From Amorphoplanes friuliensis DSM 7358 (lineage in GTDB: Bacteria; Actinomycetota; Actinomycetes; Mycobacteriales; Micromonosporaceae), in assembly GCF_000494755.1 (NCBI RefSeq), contig NC_022657.1, forward strand, positions 6,726,001 to 6,790,000: a DNA stretch of 64,000 bases, written 5' to 3'. This document shows, piece by piece, positions 1-8,448 of this stretch. Below the pieces are notes generated by a model. It saw only the letters and a program-made list of their open reading frames with translations, was not told the DNA's origin and did no database searches. A program made the position numbers and the translations under genes. The first letter of the stretch is position 1. Each line of letters begins with the position of its first letter.

Positions 1-62
1 CGCTCGACCAGTCGATAGCGACCGGCAAGCAAACTCGAACCGGGCAGGTCCGTCGTGCTCAT
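1..62 (-). CDS. Ser/Thr protein kinase, N-terminal fragment (continues off the left edge)
   Basis: Read on the minus strand, an ATG at 62 opens a frame of about 20 residues to the edge. It contains the segment LLAGRYRLVER, which resembles the stretch just before the glycine-rich loop of actinobacterial Hanks-type Ser/Thr kinases (typically GRYRLVERLGxGGMG). A purine-rich GGGGG run lies a few bases upstream of the ATG and could serve as ribosome binding site. The catalytic domain is outside the window, so the kinase call rests only on this N-terminal signature. It points away from the cyanophycin operon. Confidence 0.55.
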   Translation of the reverse strand, partial: MSTTDLPGSSLLAGRYRLVE

Positions 63-613
63 GTGCCCCCACATGCGCGATCGGAAGAAACATCGGAACA
101 GCACCGCCATGCGTTCAGATGTCGGGGCGGTGATCGGTCCGCCGTCGGACCGAGCTTTCCCCATCGACGGCACGGATGTTAGCGGACGATCGGCCACTGT
201 CTCGACTCCTCGCCGAGGGCGGTGACCTGCGCGTCGTCACTGTCCGTTTCGCGTCATGCGCCAGGGGTGTACATCACCCGGTTTGGACAAAATGCCTGGT
301 CAGCGCTGTATAGATGATCATGCGAAGCAGGCCCGGCCGGGTATGACCGATTGGTCGGTACTTGCTGGTATCCCTCGAATGTGGCGCCTCCACACCGGAA
401 TCTGCACGTGCAGTCGCCCTTGCATCACGCACAGAGACAGTGATCCTTTTGCGAGTTACTTTCATCTGTACCGTGCGTGATGCTTGCAGCAGTGCAATGA
501 CCTGGGGACCCCCGCCCGATCGGATGATTTCCCGACGCCGATCATGCTTTGTTGCCGCCTTCCGCGAACATTCCTGTCGAAATCACCCAGGAGAGCGAAG
601 ATCGGCGGTGAGT
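63..613. other. 551-bp intergenic region with inverted repeats
   Basis: No convincing gene is seen. Short open frames lack coding-type codon use, and the segment at roughly 240-500 is visibly less GC-rich than the neighbouring genes. It holds a perfect 12-bp palindrome, CTGCACGTGCAG, at 402-413. It also holds a perfect 11-bp inverted repeat, GCATCACGCAC at 422-432 and GTGCGTGATGC at 473-483, with a 40-nt loop. The left end should contain the promoter of the kinase gene, and the right end is the 3' flank of the cyanophycin operon. A small structured RNA is possible but unproven. Confidence 0.6.
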
Positions 614-3355
614 TCAGGACGGGACGGTGGTCTGCGCGGCGGGATGGAGGCCCAGACTGCGAGCCGGCCGCGCGGGCAGCCGCTCGGCGTGCACGACGGT
701 CGAGTCCGCCGGCACAGCGCCCAGCTCCTCGAGACAGGCGAGCATCGGGCCGACCTTCTCGTAGAGGACCAGAACCACATCGCCGGAGACGGCCAGCCGC
801 AGCGCTTCGCCGACCGCCGCGCGATAGCCCGAAGCCCGGACCGCGGTCAGCGTCGGCCGTCGCATCCGCATCTCCCGCTCGACCAGGGCCGGCACCTCCC
901 CCGGCGCACGGCCGCGCGGATCCTCGTCCTCGTAGAGCACCGCCCGGGTCACCCCGTCGGCGAGCACCTGGGCCGAGGCGGCCAGCAGATCGTCGCGGCG
1001 GTCACCGGGCAGGGTCACCGCGGCGACGCAGCGATGCGGCCCGAAGAGGCGGTGCAGCGTCCGCAGCACGGTCGCGATCGCCGCCGGGTTGTGGGCGTAG
1101 TCGACGAAGAGCGTCACGTCACCCAGCCGCAGCAGGGTCGCCCGGCCGGGGTTGTGGACCCGCGGCGTGAACTCGGTCAGGCGGGAGACCACCAGATCCT
1201 GCGAGGCTCCGAGCGCCCGGGCCGCCGCCAGGGCCGCCAGGGCGTTGACGGCCGCGTACGGCGCTGCGCCCCCGAAGGAGCCCGGCACCTCCTCGACCCT
1301 GAGCAGCGGTGTCCGCCGGGCACCGGTCGCCTGGACCAGCCAGCCGTCGTGCATCAGGTAGGCCACACCACCACGGCCGAGGTGCTGGGCCACGACAGGC
1401 TGGGCGGGGTCGGTGCCGAACCAGACCAGGCGTTTGCGGTCGGCACGGACGCGGGGACGGTCCACCAGGCTGCGTACCCAGGGATCGTCGGCGTTGAGGA
1501 CGAGCGTGCCGCCGTCCCGGACCCGCTCGGCCACCAGGGCCTTGACGTGGGCGAGATCCTCGATCGAGTCGAGGCCGTCCTGGCCGAGGTGGTCGGCGGT
1601 GATGTTGGTGATGACGCCGACGTCCGTCCAGTCGTAGCCGAGACCGCGCCGCAGCGTGCCGCCACGCGCGGTCTCCAGGACCGCCGCCTGCACCCCCGGG
1701 TCGCCCAGCACCATCTGCGCCGAGCGGGGACCGGTCGCGTCGCCGCGGTGCACGGTGCGGCCGTCGATGCTGACACCCTCGGTCGTGGTCAGGCCGATCC
1801 GCAGACCGGTCCCACCCAGCAGGCACGCCGTCAGCCGCGCCACCGTCGTCTTGCCGTTGGTGCCGGTGATCGCCACGGTGGGGATCCGGCCGTCGGAGCC
1901 CGCGGGGAACATCGCGCGGACGATGGCGTCGCCGACGTCGCGGGACCGCCCGTGGACGGGGGCCAGGTGCATGCGCAGACCGGGTACGGCGTTGACCTCG
2001 ATGACACCCGTGAGGATCAGGCCGGGTTCCCCGGACGGCGGGACCGGCGCGGCAATGTCCTCGAGGCGCAGGTCGATGCCGACGATGTCGAGCCCGACGA
2101 GCGCCGCGACGCGCAGGCACAGGCGGGCGACGTCGGGGTGCACCAGGTCGGTCACGTCGGTGCCGGTGCCGCCGGTGGACAGGTTGGCGTTGTCGCGCAG
2201 CCAGACCTGCCGGCCCGCGGCGGGAACGCTGTCCGGGGTGAGGTTCTGCCGGTCGAGCACCAGGTGCGCGTGGTCGTCGAGGCTGATCCGGGTCAGCACC
2301 CGGGCGTGGCCGTCGCCGCGGCGCGGGTCGGCGTTGGTCCGCGCCACGAGGCCGGCGACGGTGTTCTGTCCGTCACCGATGACGTGTGCCGCCACGCGTT
2401 CGGCGGCGGCGACCACCTCGCCGGCCACGATCAGGACGCGGTAGTCGCGGCCGTCGAGCTGGCGTTCGACCACCACGTCACCGCCGGCGGCCGTGAACGC
2501 GTCGGAGACCTCTTTGGGCGTACACAGGTTGAGGGTGACGTGCTCGCCCTGCCGGCCCTGGCGGGGTTTGACGACGACCGGGGCGCCGAGGGTGGTGAGC
2601 AGCCGGACCGCTTCCTGCGCGGTGCGGGCGGCGCCGCCGGGTGCGACCGGCACGCCCGCGTCCTCGAGGAGGCGGCGGGTGACCTGTTTGTCGGCGGCGA
2701 TGTCGACACCGACGCCGCTGGTGCGGTCGGTCATCGCGGCCCAGGCGAGGCGGCGGCGGCTGCCCCAGCCGAGACGCAGCAGGCTCAGGTCGGCGTAACG
2801 CTCGACCGGGATGCCGCGGCGGCGGGCCGCGACGATGATCGAGCGGGTGCTCGGGCCGGTGGCCTCCCGTTCGGCCAGGGCGGCCAGGGTGGCGAGGTGG
2901 TGTCCGAGGTCGGCGGCGCGGACCGGCTCGCCGGCGGCGATCGAGGTGACCAGGGCAGCCGCGGTTCCGAGCAACTCCCCGGGCAGCGTCGAGTCGGGTG
3001 ATTCGTCGGCCGGGCACTCGACGATCAGGTCGTAGAGGCCGGGTTCACCGGCCGAGACCGTACGCCCGAAGCTCACGTCCCGCCCGATCCGCTGGGACAG
3101 CTCGATGCTGACGTGCTCGGTCACGTGCCCGAAGTAGGTGCCGCCGCGCATCCGGCTGACAAACCCGCCGGGCGCACCGGCCGCGCAGTGGTGGTCGGCG
3201 AGGCCGGGCAGCGCGCGCAGCAGGCGCTCGGTGAATCCCTCGATGTCGCTGGTCTCGCGGCCGGTGAGGTCGTCGAGGCGCAGCCGGGCCACCACGGCCG
3301 GGCGGGAGAGGTGGACGTTGGGTCCGCGCAGCCGGCGGATGCTGAGGATCTTCAT
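614..3355 (-). CDS. cphA: Cyanophycin synthetase
   Basis: Polymerises aspartate and arginine into the storage polymer multi-L-arginyl-poly-L-aspartate using ATP. The 913-residue protein has the three parts of CphA. The N-terminal domain (about 1-160) includes the GHVTEHVSIEL segment. The ATP-grasp domain (about 215-485) ends in EVNAVPGLRMH. The C-terminal Mur-ligase-like domain carries the P-loop TGTNGKTT (about 498-505) and the VDYAHNPAA segment. ATG at 3355 is chosen over an upstream extension because the protein then begins MKILSIRRLRGPN, as in the family. The start overlaps the cyanophycinase stop in an ATGA, so the two are translationally coupled. Length is slightly above the usual 870-900 residues. 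Confidence 0.95.
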   Translation of the reverse strand: MKILSIRRLRGPNVHLSRPAVVARLRLDDLTGRETSDIEGFTERLLRALPGLADHHCAAGAPGGFVSRMRGGTYFGHVTEHVSIELSQRIGRDVSFGRTVSAGEPGLYDLIVECPADESPDSTLPGELLGTAAALVTSIAAGEPVRAADLGHHLATLAALAEREATGPSTRSIIVAARRRGIPVERYADLSLLRLGWGSRRRLAWAAMTDRTSGVGVDIAADKQVTRRLLEDAGVPVAPGGAARTAQEAVRLLTTLGAPVVVKPRQGRQGEHVTLNLCTPKEVSDAFTAAGGDVVVERQLDGRDYRVLIVAGEVVAAAERVAAHVIGDGQNTVAGLVARTNADPRRGDGHARVLTRISLDDHAHLVLDRQNLTPDSVPAAGRQVWLRDNANLSTGGTGTDVTDLVHPDVARLCLRVAALVGLDIVGIDLRLEDIAAPVPPSGEPGLILTGVIEVNAVPGLRMHLAPVHGRSRDVGDAIVRAMFPAGSDGRIPTVAITGTNGKTTVARLTACLLGGTGLRIGLTTTEGVSIDGRTVHRGDATGPRSAQMVLGDPGVQAAVLETARGGTLRRGLGYDWTDVGVITNITADHLGQDGLDSIEDLAHVKALVAERVRDGGTLVLNADDPWVRSLVDRPRVRADRKRLVWFGTDPAQPVVAQHLGRGGVAYLMHDGWLVQATGARRTPLLRVEEVPGSFGGAAPYAAVNALAALAAARALGASQDLVVSRLTEFTPRVHNPGRATLLRLGDVTLFVDYAHNPAAIATVLRTLHRLFGPHRCVAAVTLPGDRRDDLLAASAQVLADGVTRAVLYEDEDPRGRAPGEVPALVEREMRMRRPTLTAVRASGYRAAVGEALRLAVSGDVVLVLYEKVGPMLACLEELGAVPADSTVVHAERLPARPARSLGLHPAAQTTVPS

Positions 3356-4191
3356 GCGGCCAGTTCCCGTTCCCCGGCGGTCCCGTCGACGATCGAGGGG
3401 CGGCGTCCGGACAGTTCGAACCTGCACCCGGCAGGAAGCACGTGGATGCGCGCGCCGGTGAGCGTGACCGGCCCGTCGGCGGGCACCCGGATCTCGGCGG
3501 ATGCGCCCGCGTCGACGACGGTGACCGCGCCGGTGCCGAGCACCTCGAAGGTGTCGCCGTCCGCGAGGATCGCGGTGTCCTCGTCGATGCCCAGGCCCAG
3601 CTCGTGCGGGTAGAGCGCAACGGCGCTGAGCAGCCGGTTGAGCCGGCCGCGTTCGGCGAAGTGCATGTCGATGAGGACACCGGGGAGGAACTCCAGGCCG
3701 GGTCCGGTGCGGACGGCCGCGCGGCTGACGCCGGGCTCGTCACCGCCGAGGATCATCGTGCCGGACATCATCGCGGCGCCGGCGCTGGTGCCGCCGAGGA
3801 CGATCGCACCAGCGTGGACCAGGGTCTGCAGGGCCGAGTCGGTCCGCGTGCCGCCGAGGATCGTGGTGATCCGCAGCTGGTCGCCGCCGGTGAAGAAGAC
3901 GCCGGTGGCGGTCTCGAGCGCGTCGATCACCGCCGGGTCGTTGGCCTGGGCGCGGGTCTCGAGGCGCAGCGCCCGCACGCGACCGGCGCCGAGACGGGTG
4001 AACAGCGCGGCGTACTCCGCCTCCAGGACGGCGGGTTCGGCGCTGGCGGTCGCGACGACCACGAGCTCGGCGTCCCGCCCACCGGCCAGGTCGACGAACC
4101 GGCGCAGGATCTCGGTGCCACCGGGGCCGTACCGTTCGGCACCCCCGATGACCAGCAGTCGGGAGCGGCGGGACTGCTCGGCCATGCTCAC
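3352..4191 (-). CDS. cphB: Cyanophycinase (peptidase S51)
   Basis: Serine-type exopeptidase that releases beta-Asp-Arg dipeptides from cyanophycin. The 279-residue protein has the family's early VIGGAER motif, FFTGGDQ near residue 100 and the nucleophile elbow GTSAGAA with Ser136. It is the first gene of a two-gene operon and overlaps cphA by four bases, so breakdown and synthesis enzymes are made together. The start used is GTG 4191; ATG 4185, two codons in, is equally possible because neither has a strong ribosome binding site. No arginine or isoaspartyl-dipeptide gene is adjacent. Confidence 0.93.
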   Translation of the reverse strand: MSMAEQSRRSRLLVIGGAERYGPGGTEILRRFVDLAGGRDAELVVVATASAEPAVLEAEYAALFTRLGAGRVRALRLETRAQANDPAVIDALETATGVFFTGGDQLRITTILGGTRTDSALQTLVHAGAIVLGGTSAGAAMMSGTMILGGDEPGVSRAAVRTGPGLEFLPGVLIDMHFAERGRLNRLLSAVALYPHELGLGIDEDTAILADGDTFEVLGTGAVTVVDAGASAEIRVPADGPVTLTGARIHVLPAGCRFELSGRRPSIVDGTAGERELAA

Positions 4192-4228
4192 ACACCGAGG
4201 CTAAACGGAACAAAGACGAAACATCGGG

Positions 4229-5815
4229 CTAATCCGGGGAGTCGGCGGGCAACAGATGCGATACCGACGGCGGGCCACCGGCCAGCGCCTGCGCCTTCTC
4301 CTCCTCCCGCTCGTCGCTCCCGGTCAGCCGGCCCTCGTGCTGGCGCAGGTGCTCGGCCCAGGTGGGCACCTGATAGACCTCGACGAACTCCTCGGCCTGC
4401 TCACCGTCGCGGAACAGCCCCCAGCGGGTGGCGCCGGTCCGCTGCCGCGACCGGCGTACCGCCTGCATGGCCGCGACGAACGCCGCCCTGTTCTCCGCCG
4501 GGACCCGCCAGGTCGCGGTGACCAGCACGGGACCCTCGTCCAGGTGCGGCTCGAGCATGAGATGCGGCTCGGCCCACCAGGTGGCCGGGCTCCGGTCCCC
4601 GTCCTGCGAGTGCAGCGGCAGCCAGGCCACGGTCGCCGTCCCGGCGAGCATCAGTACGGCCGCAGCCACGTACGCCGTCCGCAGGTCGAAGGCCTCGGTG
4701 ACCTGCCCCCACAGCAGCGCCCCGGCGGCCTGTCCCCCGGCGAAGACGACCTGGTAGATCGCGAAGCCGCGGGCGCGTACCCAGTTGGGCAGGAAGAGCT
4801 GCAGGCTGGCGTTCATGCGGGACACCTGGATCATCCAGGCGAGCCCGGTCAGCACGAGCACCGGCACGACGACAAAGACATTCGCGACCAGGGCGACGAC
4901 AAAGAGCGCCAGGCCGTAGACGACTCCCGAGACGACCAGCAGCGTGTTCGGCGCGACGCGTTCGCGGACCTTCGGCATCAGCAGGGCGCCCAGCACCGCA
5001 CCCACCCCGAGGGCGGCGAGCAGGACGCCGTACCCGCTGGAGCCCAGGTTCAGCTCCTGCTCGGCGACCAGCGGCAGCAGACCCCAGATCACGCTGCCGG
5101 GCAGCACGAAGAGCAGCACACGCAGCAGGATCCGGCGCACGACGGGTGAGTAGCGCACGTACCGGCCGCCGGCCCGCAGCGCCGGGCCGAACCGCTCGGC
5201 GTGCCCGGTCCCGCTCTCCGGCGGCCGCCGCCAGCGCAGCAGCGCGACCGCGAAGATCACGAACGACAGCGCGTTGAGCCCGAACACCGCGGCGACACCG
5301 ACGTGCGCGACGAGCAGTCCGGCCACGGCGGGCCCGGCCGAGCGGGCCAGGTTGGTGTTGACCGCACCGAGGGCCGAGGCCGACGCGAGCTCGTCGCGCG
5401 GCACGACCTCGGGAATGACCGCCTGCCAGGTCGGCAGCGTGAGCGCCTGGCCGACCCCGAGCAGGAACGTAAAAGTCAGGAGCAGCGCCGGCGGCATCAG
5501 ATCCAGCACGGTCAGCGCGGTCAGGCTCCCGGCCACCACGAACAGCCCCACCTGTACGCCCAGCAGCAGCCGCCTGCGGTCGAAGGTATCGGCGAGCGTC
5601 CCCGACGGCAGGGCCAGCAGCAGGACCGGCAGCATCGTCGCGGTCTGCACGAGGCTGACGTAGGTCGCCGCGTCGGGCTCGCCCACCAGCTGCCACTGGG
5701 CGCCGACCGTCTGCATCCACGTGCCGACGTTGCTGGCGAGCACACCGATCCAGAGCCCGCGGAAAACCTTGTCCCGCAGGGGCGCCCACGCGCTCGTCTT
5801 CTCCTCGACCACCAC
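4229..5815 (-). CDS. MFS exporter with C-terminal antibiotic-biosynthesis-monooxygenase-like domain
   Basis: A 528-residue major facilitator protein of the EntS/MFS_3 type. About twelve hydrophobic segments fill residues 20-400, and a typical MFS loop, DTFDRRRLLLG, lies between helices 2 and 3. The last ~125 residues are soluble and hydrophilic, with the sequence VTATWRVPAENRAAF, as in actinobacterial MFS_3 proteins that end in an ABM-like domain. The substrate is unknown; export of a small metabolite or drug is inferred from the family. The first codons are GTG GTG GTC. The HxlR regulator gene lies just upstream on the same strand and probably controls it. Confidence 0.85.
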   Translation of the reverse strand: MVVEEKTSAWAPLRDKVFRGLWIGVLASNVGTWMQTVGAQWQLVGEPDAATYVSLVQTATMLPVLLLALPSGTLADTFDRRRLLLGVQVGLFVVAGSLTALTVLDLMPPALLLTFTFLLGVGQALTLPTWQAVIPEVVPRDELASASALGAVNTNLARSAGPAVAGLLVAHVGVAAVFGLNALSFVIFAVALLRWRRPPESGTGHAERFGPALRAGGRYVRYSPVVRRILLRVLLFVLPGSVIWGLLPLVAEQELNLGSSGYGVLLAALGVGAVLGALLMPKVRERVAPNTLLVVSGVVYGLALFVVALVANVFVVVPVLVLTGLAWMIQVSRMNASLQLFLPNWVRARGFAIYQVVFAGGQAAGALLWGQVTEAFDLRTAYVAAAVLMLAGTATVAWLPLHSQDGDRSPATWWAEPHLMLEPHLDEGPVLVTATWRVPAENRAAFVAAMQAVRRSRQRTGATRWGLFRDGEQAEEFVEVYQVPTWAEHLRQHEGRLTGSDEREEEKAQALAGGPPSVSHLLPADSPD

Positions 5816-5866
5816 GGCGCGGCAGCCTATCGGCCCTGGCGGAGGCCCTGACCGGTAAGGCGAACC

Positions 5867-6352
5867 TCAGCGGCGGCGCGCTCCGGGACCGACCCGCGGC
5901 ACGACCTGGCGGTAGTCGGCGACGTGGTGCCCGTCCGCGCAGTGCAGCTCGGTGTGGATCTCGGCGCCGCAGTCGCGGTGGGCCATCTCCAGCGGCGGCC
6001 CTTCGGGGTCGGCGAGGTACCGGTCGCCCCACTCCTTCACCGCGGTCAGCACCGGGTAGAGGTCGAGCCCCTTGGCGGTCAGCCGGTATTCGTGGCGGAT
6101 CCGGGCGCCCGGCTCCTGGTAGGGCTCGCGGCGCAGCAGCCCGTGCTCGACCAGCGAGGAGAGACGGTTGGTCAGCACCTGGCGCGGGATGCCGGTGTGC
6201 TCCCGCATGTCGGCGAAGCGCCGGACGCCGTTGAAGATCTCGCGCAGGACCAGCACGGTCCACTTCTCCCCCAGCACCGCCATCGCCCGCCCGATCGTGC
6301 AGGTCTCGATGGACCAGTCGAGGGCCGGTGGACGCGAGATCGTGGGATTCAT
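5867..6352 (-). CDS. HxlR-family winged-helix transcriptional regulator
   Basis: A 161-residue protein with the HxlR fold: a conserved Cys near the start (ETCTIGRAMAVLGEKW), a winged helix over about 20-105 with FNGVRRFADM and ITDRLSS-like recognition elements, and a basic tail. A C-terminal extension (about 110-161) contains CGAEIH and CADGHH, giving several Cys and His residues that could bind metal. ATG 6352 was chosen because it starts MNPTISRPP and leaves the divergent promoter free. It is divergent from the thioesterase gene and upstream of the MFS gene, with a palindrome in the shared promoter. Confidence 0.88.
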   Translation of the reverse strand: MNPTISRPPALDWSIETCTIGRAMAVLGEKWTVLVLREIFNGVRRFADMREHTGIPRQVLTNRLSSLVEHGLLRREPYQEPGARIRHEYRLTAKGLDLYPVLTAVKEWGDRYLADPEGPPLEMAHRDCGAEIHTELHCADGHHVADYRQVVPRVGPGARRR

Positions 6353-6366
6353 GACACCGAGGCTAG

Positions 6367-6381
6367 GTCTGTTTGACAGAC
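6367..6381. promoter_or_regulatory. Candidate HxlR operator (inverted repeat)
   Basis: Perfect 6-bp inverted repeat GTCTGT-TTG-ACAGAC in the 56-bp gap between the divergent HxlR and thioesterase starts. HxlR dimers commonly bind such palindromes in their own promoter. The assignment is positional inference. Confidence 0.5.
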
Positions 6382-6408
6382 GCAGCAAGCCCGTGCGAAT
6401 CTGCGTCC

Positions 6409-6921
6409 ATGACGCAGACCCAGGACCAGACCCGCACCCGGACGTTCTCCTGGACCAGCCCGGCCGAGCTCGCGGCCCTGCTGGCGAGCAAGGGTGGTCT
6501 GGAGCTGATGCAGGGCATGGCCGCCGGTGAGCTGCCGCCCCCGCCGATCATGAGCCTCATCGACCTCGCCGGCATGGAGGTCGAGGAGGGCAGCGTCACG
6601 TTCTTCCTGGAGCCGCAGGAGTTCCACTACAACCCGCTCGGCACGATGCACGGCGGGGTCATCTCCACGCTGCTCGACAGTGCCGCGGCCTGCTCCCTGC
6701 ACTCGACACTTCCCGTGGGTGTCGGCTACACCTCGCTCGACCTCAACGTGAAGTTCCTGCGGGCCGTCACCCTGAAGTCCGGACGGCTGGCCTGCAAGGG
6801 AAGCGTGCTGCAGAAGGGCCGCCGGACCGCGCTGACCGAGGCGCGCCTGACCGACTCGGCCGGGCGCCTCGTCGCCCATGCCACGTCCAGCTGCATGATC
6901 TTCGAGGCGCCCGCCGCCTGA
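6409..6921 (+). CDS. PaaI-type hotdog thioesterase
   Basis: A 170-residue hotdog-fold acyl-CoA thioesterase. The family signature is clear: HYNPLGTMHGGVISTLLDSA around residues 68-87, where the Gly-Gly and Asp line the active site, followed by GVGYTSLDLNVKFLR. The start is ATG 6409, which places MTQTQDQTRT first; an upstream TTG would run through the operator palindrome. It is likely regulated by the divergent HxlR protein. The substrate is unknown; small aromatic or aliphatic acyl-CoAs are typical. Confidence 0.88.
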   Translation: MTQTQDQTRTRTFSWTSPAELAALLASKGGLELMQGMAAGELPPPPIMSLIDLAGMEVEEGSVTFFLEPQEFHYNPLGTMHGGVISTLLDSAAACSLHSTLPVGVGYTSLDLNVKFLRAVTLKSGRLACKGSVLQKGRRTALTEARLTDSAGRLVAHATSSCMIFEAPAA

Positions 6922-6922
6922 G

Positions 6923-7615
6923 CTACACCGCCAGGAGCCGCCGCACCGACTCGTCGCGCAGATCGTCGGCCGGGCCGGAGCGGACCACCTCACCGGCGTC
7001 GAGGATCACGAACCGGTCCGCCAGCCGCAGGGCCAGCTCCAGATATTGCTCGACCAGCAGGATGCCGAGCCCGGCGGCATGCAGCTGCCGGATCGCCTCC
7101 TCGATCTCGAGCACGATCGACGGCTGGATGCCCTCGGTCGGCTCGTCCAGCAACAACATCCGCGGCTCGGTGACCAGCGCCCGGGCGATCGCCAGCTGCT
7201 GCTGCTGGCCGCCGGAGAGGAAACCGGCACGTCGTTTGAGCAGCCCGCGCAGCGCCGGGAAGAGGTCGAAGGCCTCGTCGACCACACCCGCCCGCCGGTT
7301 GCCCGCGGTCTCCCGGGCCACCTGCAGATTTTCCGCGACGGTCAGCTGCGGGAACGTCTCGTGCCCCTGTGGCACGTAGCCGAGTCCCAGCCGGACACGC
7401 TCGTGCACCTTCAGTTTGGTGATGTCCCGCCCGTCGAAGGTGACCGTGCCTGACCGGGCTGGCAGCACACCCATCACCGCCTTCAGCAGGGTGGTCTTGC
7501 CGACACCGTTGCGGCCCATCAGGCAGACGAGCGAGGCCGCCGGCGCCTCGAGACCGACACCGAAGAGCACCTGGGCGCGGCCGTAGGACACGTGCAGATC
7601 GCGTACCTCGAGCAT
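6923..7615 (-). CDS. urtE: Urea/branched-chain-type ABC transporter ATP-binding protein UrtE
   Basis: A 230-residue ATPase and the last gene of the urt operon. It shows Walker A GRNGVGKTT, signature LSGGQQQQLAIARAL and Walker B MLLLDEPTEGIQPSIV. The TEGIQPSIV sequence after Walker B is typical of UrtE rather than LivF. ATG 7615 starts MLEVRDLHVSYG, one base beyond the urtD stop. It works with UrtD on the membrane pair UrtBC. It is the closing gene of a five-gene minus-strand operon. Confidence 0.92.
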   Translation of the reverse strand: MLEVRDLHVSYGRAQVLFGVGLEAPAASLVCLMGRNGVGKTTLLKAVMGVLPARSGTVTFDGRDITKLKVHERVRLGLGYVPQGHETFPQLTVAENLQVARETAGNRRAGVVDEAFDLFPALRGLLKRRAGFLSGGQQQQLAIARALVTEPRMLLLDEPTEGIQPSIVLEIEEAIRQLHAAGLGILLVEQYLELALRLADRFVILDAGEVVRSGPADDLRDESVRRLLAV

Positions 7616-7616
7616 G

Positions 7617-8375
7617 TCAGGCCGCCTCCTTGTCGAGCTCTTCGCGGGTCCGTCCGAGATAGACCTCCTGAACGCGGGGATCGGCCTGCACCTCGGCCAC
7701 CGTCCCCTCGCACAGCATCCGGCCCTCGTGCAGCACGGTGACCGTGCTGGCAAAACGGCGCAGGAAGTCCATGTCGTGCTCGACGACCAGCACGGTGTGG
7801 TCGCGGGCCACCGACTGCAGCAGCTCGCCGGTGCGTTCGCGTTCGTCGCGGCTCATCCCGGCGACAGGCTCGTCGAGCAGCAGCAGCCGCGGCCGCTGGA
7901 CCACGAGCATGCCGATCTCCAGCCACTGCCGCTGACCGTGCGACAGCACCCCGGCGGGCCTGTCCGCGAGGTCGCCCAGCCCGATGGTGTCCAGCGCCGA
8001 CGCGACATCGTCCGAGACCCCGTGGCGGCGGCGCAGCAGGGCGGGCATCCGGCGCCGGAAACCCGCGGCCAGGTCCAGGTTGTCGAGGACGGTCAGTTCT
8101 TCGAACACCACCGAGGTCTGGAACGTACGGCCGACTCCCGCGCGCACGATCTGGAACTCGCGCTTGCCGACGAGGGCCTCTCCCCCGAACGTCACCGTGC
8201 CGGAGGCCGGCTTGGTCAGACCGGTGATCACGTCGATCAGCGTGGTCTTGCCCGCGCCGTTCGGTCCGATGAGAAACCGCAGCTCGCCGTGGTCGAGCGT
8301 GAAGTCGAGATCGGTGATGGCGTGGAACCCCGAAAAGACGACGTTCAGCCCCCTGACCTCCAACAGGGCGCTCAT
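7617..8375 (-). CDS. urtD: Urea-type ABC transporter ATP-binding protein UrtD
   Basis: A 252-residue ATPase with Walker A GPNGAGKTT, signature LSHGQRQWLEIGMLV and Walker B LLLLDEPVAGMSRDE. The LSHGQRQWLEIGM and DEPVAGM wording is characteristic of UrtD. ATG 8375 starts MSALLEVRGLNVVF behind a GGTGAGGG ribosome binding site. A 73-bp gap separates it from urtC, the largest gap in the operon. Confidence 0.92.
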   Translation of the reverse strand: MSALLEVRGLNVVFSGFHAITDLDFTLDHGELRFLIGPNGAGKTTLIDVITGLTKPASGTVTFGGEALVGKREFQIVRAGVGRTFQTSVVFEELTVLDNLDLAAGFRRRMPALLRRRHGVSDDVASALDTIGLGDLADRPAGVLSHGQRQWLEIGMLVVQRPRLLLLDEPVAGMSRDERERTGELLQSVARDHTVLVVEHDMDFLRRFASTVTVLHEGRMLCEGTVAEVQADPRVQEVYLGRTREELDKEAA

Positions 8376-8448
8376 GCCCTCACCTCCGCTGGCGCTCCGG
8401 CGATGCCATGAGTCCGAGGCGGCATTGATGATTCGGTCGCAAGCTCCC

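Noticed and set aside
274..465. Small gene in the left intergenic region
   Set aside because: No ribosome binding site, codon use unlike the genome, and it spans the inverted repeat and palindrome.
362..3001. Long plus-strand open frame opposite cphA
   Set aside because: Antisense shadow of a strongly recognised gene; Arg/Gly/Gln-rich translation with no family features. Similar shadows opposite relA, EF-G2, thrS and nagZ were dropped for the same reason.
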